Assembly (NCBI GenBank): GCA_947168885.1
Contig: CAMVNQ010000007.1
Location: 62,001 to 126,000 of the forward strand
DNA length: 64,000 nt
Direction of reading: 5' to 3'
DNA from: an uncultured Clostridia bacterium
GTDB taxonomy: Bacteria > Bacillota > Clostridia > Oscillospirales > Ruminococcaceae
Shown: one piece after another, positions 59,076 through 64,000 of the stretch
Numbering within the stretch: position 1 is the first letter of the stretch
Layout: each line of letters begins with the position of its first letter
Notes under the pieces: model-generated
Seen by the model: the letters and a program-made list of their open reading frames with translations, nothing else
Told to the model about the DNA's origin: nothing
Database searches by the model: none
Translations under genes and position numbers: made by a program

Positions 59076-59908
59076 CCCTTTGTACCTCCGCGCGAAACGC
59101 CCTCCATGATCTTCTTTCTGAATATGATGAAAAGCACGATGAGGGGCAGAGATATAACGACGACCGCGGCCATCATAGCCGGAATATTTTCGCGGCCGAA
59201 GCCGTTTTCGCGTATCTCCTGAATGCCGTTTGATACGAGGAAGTACGCTTCGTCGTCGGTGATAAGACGCGGCCAGACATAGGAGTTCCAGCACTCGATC
59301 ACCTTTAATATCACTATCGTGATAATCGTCGGCTTGCATATCGGTATCATGACTTTAAGCAGGTATTTCATATCGCTCGTGCCGTCAACTTTTGCGGCTT
59401 TATAGAGCTCGTCGGGTATCTGCTCGAAGTTTTCTTTGAGAAGATAGATGTAGAATACCGAAGTGACCGAGGGAAGGATAAGACCGCTGAACGTGTTGCG
59501 AAGTCCCATATCCGTAATGGTCTGGAAGTTCGTGATTATCACCAGCTCGTTCGGTATCATCATAAGCGCGAGGAAAAGCGTGAATACGATGTTCTTTCCG
59601 CGGAAATCGAGACGCGAGAAAGCGAATGCCGCGGGAACGATAACTATGAGCATGACCGCCGTCGTGATAACGGTGAAAATGAACGTGTTTAAAAAGTACT
59701 GCGCAAGGTTCACGGCAGTGAACGCTTCCGCGAAATTCTCGAATGTAGGCGCGAGTGTAAAGAATTCCGGTACGTATTCAGAGTTGTACGAGCCGTAGCT
59801 CTTCACCGATGTGAGTAACATCCAGTAAAACGGGAATATTACCATTATCGCCCACACAGAGAGCAATATATAGATCAGTACAGTGAGGATATGTTTTCTG
59901 ACTTTCAT
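59072..59908 (-). CDS. Carbohydrate ABC transporter permease (MalG-type)
   Basis: EELYKAAKVDGTSDMKYLLKVMIPICKPTIITI EAA loop. Confidence 0.93.
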   Translation of the reverse strand: MKVRKHILTVLIYILLSVWAIMVIFPFYWMLLTSVKSYGSYNSEYVPEFFTLAPTFENFAEAFTAVNLAQYFLNTFIFTVITTAVMLIVIVPAAFAFSRLDFRGKNIVFTLFLALMMIPNELVIITNFQTITDMGLRNTFSGLILPSVTSVFYIYLLKENFEQIPDELYKAAKVDGTSDMKYLLKVMIPICKPTIITIVILKVIECWNSYVWPRLITDDEAYFLVSNGIQEIRENGFGRENIPAMMAAVVVISLPLIVLFIIFRKKIMEGVSRGGTKG

Positions 59909-59957
59909 AAGAGTCCCTCTTTAGTTTATGATGCAAAAAATTTGCATTATGGAATAG

Positions 59958-60848
59958 TCAATAGTGAACTTTTTTCTTGCTTATCATGAGATTGATGACG
60001 GTGATAGTAAGAACAATGACGAAGAGGATGATCGCCGCTGCGGACGCATAGGACGGATAACCGCCGCTGTCACCGTAGAGCATATCGTAGATGTAGCCGA
60101 CAATCGTGTTCATTCCCGCGGCATTAAGGTCGGTTCCGAAGAGAGCAACCGAGTCGCTGTACGCTTTGAACGCGCCGATAAAACCTGTAATAACAAGATA
60201 GAATATCATGGGTGAGATCATCGGAAGCGTTATCTTCGTGAACATTCTCCAGCGCGACGTTCCGTCGATACGCGCGGCTTTGTAGTATGTGTCGCTTACC
60301 GACGCGAGGGCGCTCGTAAGTATGAGCACCTTGAACGGAAGCACTATCCATATCGTGTAGAAGCACAGTACAAACATCTTCGCCCAGTACGGTCCGTCAA
60401 TGAAATCAACGCTCTCTCCGCCGAACATATTTATCAGTATGTTCACAAGTCCGTCGGAATAGGCGGTCTTTTTGAAGAGTATCATGAATACAAGTCCGAC
60501 CGCGAGTGTGTTCGTTACATACGGCAGGAAATATATCGTCTGGAATGCCATACGCAGCTTCTTTATCGAATTGAGCGCAAGGGAGATCAGAAGTGCGAAA
60601 CCGGTCGAAAGCGGCACTGTTATGATAACGAGAATGAACGTGTTCCTGAGCGCCTGCATGAAATACGGGTCGTGCAGAACATATTCATAGTTGTATGTAC
60701 CCGTTCCGAAATATGTCTGCGAAGCGGAATTATAGCCCTCCTCGAACGAATAGACGAATACGTCTATAAGCGGGTAGAGCATGAACACTCCGAGAAAAAT
60801 TATCGCGGGAAGAAGATACAGCCACGCTTTGAAGCTATTCTTTTTCAT
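59958..60848 (-). CDS. Carbohydrate ABC transporter permease (MalF-type)
   Basis: DTYYKAARIDGTSRWRMFTKITLPMISPMIFY EAA loop. Confidence 0.93.
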   Translation of the reverse strand: MKKNSFKAWLYLLPAIIFLGVFMLYPLIDVFVYSFEEGYNSASQTYFGTGTYNYEYVLHDPYFMQALRNTFILVIITVPLSTGFALLISLALNSIKKLRMAFQTIYFLPYVTNTLAVGLVFMILFKKTAYSDGLVNILINMFGGESVDFIDGPYWAKMFVLCFYTIWIVLPFKVLILTSALASVSDTYYKAARIDGTSRWRMFTKITLPMISPMIFYLVITGFIGAFKAYSDSVALFGTDLNAAGMNTIVGYIYDMLYGDSGGYPSYASAAAIILFVIVLTITVINLMISKKKVHY

Positions 60849-60857
60849 AGGTTCTCC

Positions 60858-61961
60858 TTATTTGCCGGAAGCGGGGTAGATGCGTTCTTCCGTCTCCTTG
60901 TCAAAAATATACACCTTGCCCGGCTTGAGTGAGAAGCGTATATCTCCGCTGTCTCTGTCCGGTGCGTCCTCAGAGCTTACGATAGCGCGTATCGACTCGC
61001 CCTCGAAAGCGTAGTGATGTGATATGATGCTCGTGTCGCGTCCCATGACCTCAACTCCGCGGAGCTTGCATTTCAGACCGCCGTTATCGTCGGGGATAAA
61101 TCCTTCGGGGCGAACGCCGACATAGACTTTTCTGTCATCGACACCGTTTATCGGCAGAACATCGTCGTCGCCGATAAAGAGCCGCCCTTTCTTAACCGAG
61201 CCGACAAACACATTTATTGCGGGTGTTCCGAGGAACTTCGCCACAAAAAGATTCGTCGGGTCGTCGTAAACAGTCTGCGGCTTGTCCACCTGCTGTATCA
61301 CACCGTCCTTCATCACAACTATCACGTCGGAGATGCTCATGGCTTCTTCCTGGTCGTGGGTGACGAATACCGTAGTGATACCGGTCTCGCGCTGGATACG
61401 GCGTATTTCCTCGCGCGTGTGGAGTCTCAGTCTCGCGTCGAGGTTTGAGAGCGGCTCATCGAGAAGCAGGACTCTCGGTCTTTTGACAAGTGCGCGCGCA
61501 ATAGCGACACGCTGCTGCTGACCGCCGGAGAGTTCGCTCGGCTTGCGCTCAAGAAGCCCGTCTATCTGCACGAGTTTTGCGGCTTCCTCGGCTTTGCTTC
61601 GCATCTGTTCCTTCGAGAGCTTCTTGTTTCCCTTAAGGTTTTCAAGAGGGAAGGTTATATTCTGCAATACCGTTAAGTGCGGGTAAAGCGCATAGCTCTG
61701 AAAAACGAGACCGACACCGCGAAGTTCCGGCGGAATATCGGTCACATCGTCGTCGTCAAAGAATATCTTTCCTTCGCTCGGAGTCTCAAGTCCCGATATA
61801 AGGTTTAGAGCCGTGCTCTTACCGCAGCCCGAAGGTCCGAGAAGACCGACAAGTTTTCCGTCGGGTATCTCGATATTGAAATCATTTACCGCGATAACAT
61901 CGGGCTTGTTTTTTGTGCGGTTCGGGAACCGCTTTGTGAGATGTTCAAGCTTTATTTTCAT
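60858..61961 (-). CDS. Sugar ABC transporter ATP-binding protein (UgpC/MsmK-type)
   Basis: GPSGCGKSTALNLISGLE; LSGGQQQRVAIARALVKRPRVLLLDEPLSNLDARLR; TOBE-like C-terminus. Confidence 0.95.
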   Translation of the reverse strand: MKIKLEHLTKRFPNRTKNKPDVIAVNDFNIEIPDGKLVGLLGPSGCGKSTALNLISGLETPSEGKIFFDDDDVTDIPPELRGVGLVFQSYALYPHLTVLQNITFPLENLKGNKKLSKEQMRSKAEEAAKLVQIDGLLERKPSELSGGQQQRVAIARALVKRPRVLLLDEPLSNLDARLRLHTREEIRRIQRETGITTVFVTHDQEEAMSISDVIVVMKDGVIQQVDKPQTVYDDPTNLFVAKFLGTPAINVFVGSVKKGRLFIGDDDVLPINGVDDRKVYVGVRPEGFIPDDNGGLKCKLRGVEVMGRDTSIISHHYAFEGESIRAIVSSEDAPDRDSGDIRFSLKPGKVYIFDKETEERIYPASGK

Positions 61962-61983
61962 AAGAGCTCCTTATAAATCAGTT

Positions 61984-62802
61984 TTACTTTTGTGTATTTT
62001 CTGTTCTTACGAAGTAATGACGGGCGAGAGAACGTGAAAGTCCGTCGAGACCGGGGTAGAGAATACGCTCGCTTATGTTGAACTGGTCGAGCATATCGCG
62101 CACAGCCCAGCGTATGTCCTTGCTTATTATGTATTTCATCGTGTGCTCGGTGTGCTTTTCGAGGAAATCCTCTATATCGGTTATGCCGGACGGGATTATC
62201 GAGAAGAACGAGTACTGATTGATGATGCGCTGATCGACGGAGGGCGGCTCGATGTTTACGAACGCTTCCGAGCCCATATCAATGTCGTACTGGTCGATGC
62301 TGTCAACGATAGATGTGAGCGTATCGACGGAAAAGACGAACGAGCCCTGGCGCTTCAGAGCTGCACGGTAGCGGCTCGGAAGGTTTCTGTTTGCCGCCTG
62401 CATATCGAAGCGCCAGACTACACAGTCGCGCTTGTCGAGCTTGTCGAAGTTGCTCTCGGTGCAGGAGAAGTGCAGAGCAATAAGCGGGGAATAAGTCCAG
62501 TCGAGAAGCCGCGTCGGAAGCCCGTGGTGCTGACCTATCATCATCTGCTTCCAGACAGACGTGCTTATGGACGGGTCTTCTATGCAGGCATACTTGCTGA
62601 AATTACGGAGCACCGAGCTTTCGAGCTCTTTATGCAGGTGCTTGCAGTTGAGCCGCAGACTTGTGGTGAGAGTGTAGTTTGCGTCGGGCATACCGCGGTA
62701 GAAATACGGGCTCCGCACGCGCTTGATATCGGGATTGAACTTCTGCTCGGAAATGAGCTTCATGACTTCGTCGATGCTGTTTATTCTTACTGTTTCTATC
62801 AT
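61984..62802 (-). CDS. FRG-domain protein
   Basis: YFYRGMPDANYTLTTSL; GQHHGLPTRLLDWTYSPLIALHFSC. Confidence 0.88.
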   Translation of the reverse strand: MIETVRINSIDEVMKLISEQKFNPDIKRVRSPYFYRGMPDANYTLTTSLRLNCKHLHKELESSVLRNFSKYACIEDPSISTSVWKQMMIGQHHGLPTRLLDWTYSPLIALHFSCTESNFDKLDKRDCVVWRFDMQAANRNLPSRYRAALKRQGSFVFSVDTLTSIVDSIDQYDIDMGSEAFVNIEPPSVDQRIINQYSFFSIIPSGITDIEDFLEKHTEHTMKYIISKDIRWAVRDMLDQFNISERILYPGLDGLSRSLARHYFVRTENTQK

Positions 62803-62880
62803 AGTATCACTTGTCTCCGTTTATCATGAATTACATTTGTATTATATCACTTTATTGCGGAGAAGTCAAGTTTCGGGAAA

Positions 62881-62919
62881 GAAAAAGCGCCCCGCTGCGG
62901 TATGTTGCCGCAGCGGGGC
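62881..62919 (-). terminator. Terminator of the portal-like gene
   Basis: Minus strand GCCCCGCTGCGG-N7-CCGCAGCGGGGC then GCTTTTTCTTT. Confidence 0.85.
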
Positions 62920-62931
62920 AAATGAGCTTTA

Positions 62932-64000
62932 TCAGTCAAGCTCGTAAGGCAGGAGTTTAATAAGCTTTTCGTTATCGACGATGCCGTTGAGAAGGCTTAC
63001 TATCTGTGCTCTTTCGGTTTCGTTCTCAGGGAGGTAGTGCTTGAACGTGATCTTTATGTCTTTCACATCAGGTTTTGCGTAGCCGAGTACGGAAAGAGCG
63101 TTCGCGATCAGTGCGAGCCTTATTTTTAGCCCCTCGGCAAAGTAGCGCTCCTTTATCTTCGTTATCTGCTCGAAAGCGAGAAGCTTATACTTCATCGCAA
63201 CGCCCGAACTGTTGCCGGAAAAGCTCTCGTCGGTAAGGCAGGGAACACCGCTGAACTTGTGTATGTCGGTTTCTATCGAGCGGCGGAGTATATCGACGGA
63301 CGCTTCGTCGAACTGCCGTGTGAGCCACTTCGCGTCTCCGGTATCGTCCATTGTCATGATACCGTATTTCTTTATCGCGCGGAATGTCTCGCTTTCTTCC
63401 TCGGCCGTGTCGCCGAGAATCTGTCCTTTGATTATGAGAAGCGCGTTTACGAACTGTTCCTTGTCGTTGATACGGTCGGACTGGAGAGTGTTGTACGCGT
63501 CGATGAGCGAGATGACCTGCTCAAAGTCGCCCTGTCTGTTCCAGTTGTTGTAGTACTCGATTATCGGAACGCCGCCGAAGTAATGCTCGTATGGCTGTGA
63601 GGTCTTTGTGACGGAAAATCCCGCGGAGACGATGAACTCGCGCACAGATGTCCTGTCGCAGAGATAGACCCTGTATCCCGAAGGATAGCCGTCGTTCTCG
63701 CCAAGCGGCATATAGTAAACGCCGAACACGGGCTCCTGCTTCACGGTGTCGTCATACACGACAAAAGCGCTGCGCGGGTCGAGGCTCGCGAGCATTATCT
63801 TACCCTCGTTCGTGAGATAAAGCATCTCGTAGGACACTCCGAAGATCGAACCGAACCGTGCAAGGTCTATGTCCTGCGTGTCGCTGTCGGCATACGCGAG
63901 AATGTCCTTTATCATCGAGATGTCCTTTCCGGAGCGGCTCTCGTACTTAACGGGCGACCCGAGAAAATATCCAGTAGCGCAGTCCGTGATATACTTCGCG
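62932..64000 (-). CDS. SPP1-type phage portal-like protein, truncated by window edge
   Basis: Frame open to the window end (AKYITDCATGYFLGSPVKYESRSGKDIS upstream of the listed Met); SFSGNSSGVAMKYKLLAFEQITKIKERYFAEGL. Confidence 0.8.
   Translation of the reverse strand, partial: AKYITDCATGYFLGSPVKYESRSGKDISMIKDILAYADSDTQDIDLARFGSIFGVSYEMLYLTNEGKIMLASLDPRSAFVVYDDTVKQEPVFGVYYMPLGENDGYPSGYRVYLCDRTSVREFIVSAGFSVTKTSQPYEHYFGGVPIIEYYNNWNRQGDFEQVISLIDAYNTLQSDRINDKEQFVNALLIIKGQILGDTAEEESETFRAIKKYGIMTMDDTGDAKWLTRQFDEASVDILRRSIETDIHKFSGVPCLTDESFSGNSSGVAMKYKLLAFEQITKIKERYFAEGLKIRLALIANALSVLGYAKPDVKDIKITFKHYLPENETERAQIVSLLNGIVDNEKLIKLLPYELD

Noticed and set aside
1-64000. tRNA, rRNA or tmRNA genes
   Set aside because: No convincing T-arm/anticodon patterns or rRNA core sequences were recognised on reading; tRNAscan-SE and Infernal would be needed to exclude them.

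Overview
The window is a chromosomal segment of a low/mid-GC Gram-positive bacterium. Gene content suggests Clostridia, probably a Ruminococcus-like Oscillospiraceae (inference). It is mostly ordinary: cysS, uvrC, coaD, rsmD, ruvX, murA, ispE, smpB, dtd, feoAB and a fakA/Asp23 pair, plus two sugar ABC importers, c-di-GMP proteins and transporters. The right edge cuts into an SPP1-type phage portal-like gene beside an FRG-domain gene. Points for a second look: (1) a membrane EAL protein fused to a long Gly-rich beta-helix-like repeat domain predicted to be cytoplasmic; (2) a 63-aa peptide with a double-glycine leader-like motif, translationally coupled to a sigma factor behind a GGDEF gene; (3) a ~226-bp MITE-like element with 19-bp inverted termini, and an exact solo copy of one terminus 7.7 kb away; (4) an array of five perfect hairpins in an intergenic gap; (5) a 97-bp intergenic direct repeat separated by a structured spacer. 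Operator-like palindromes were also found at feoAB and at the GntR/AraR-like sugar-import locus. No tRNA, rRNA or CRISPR array was recognised. All calls come from reading the sequence and the supplied ORF translations; no database search was run.
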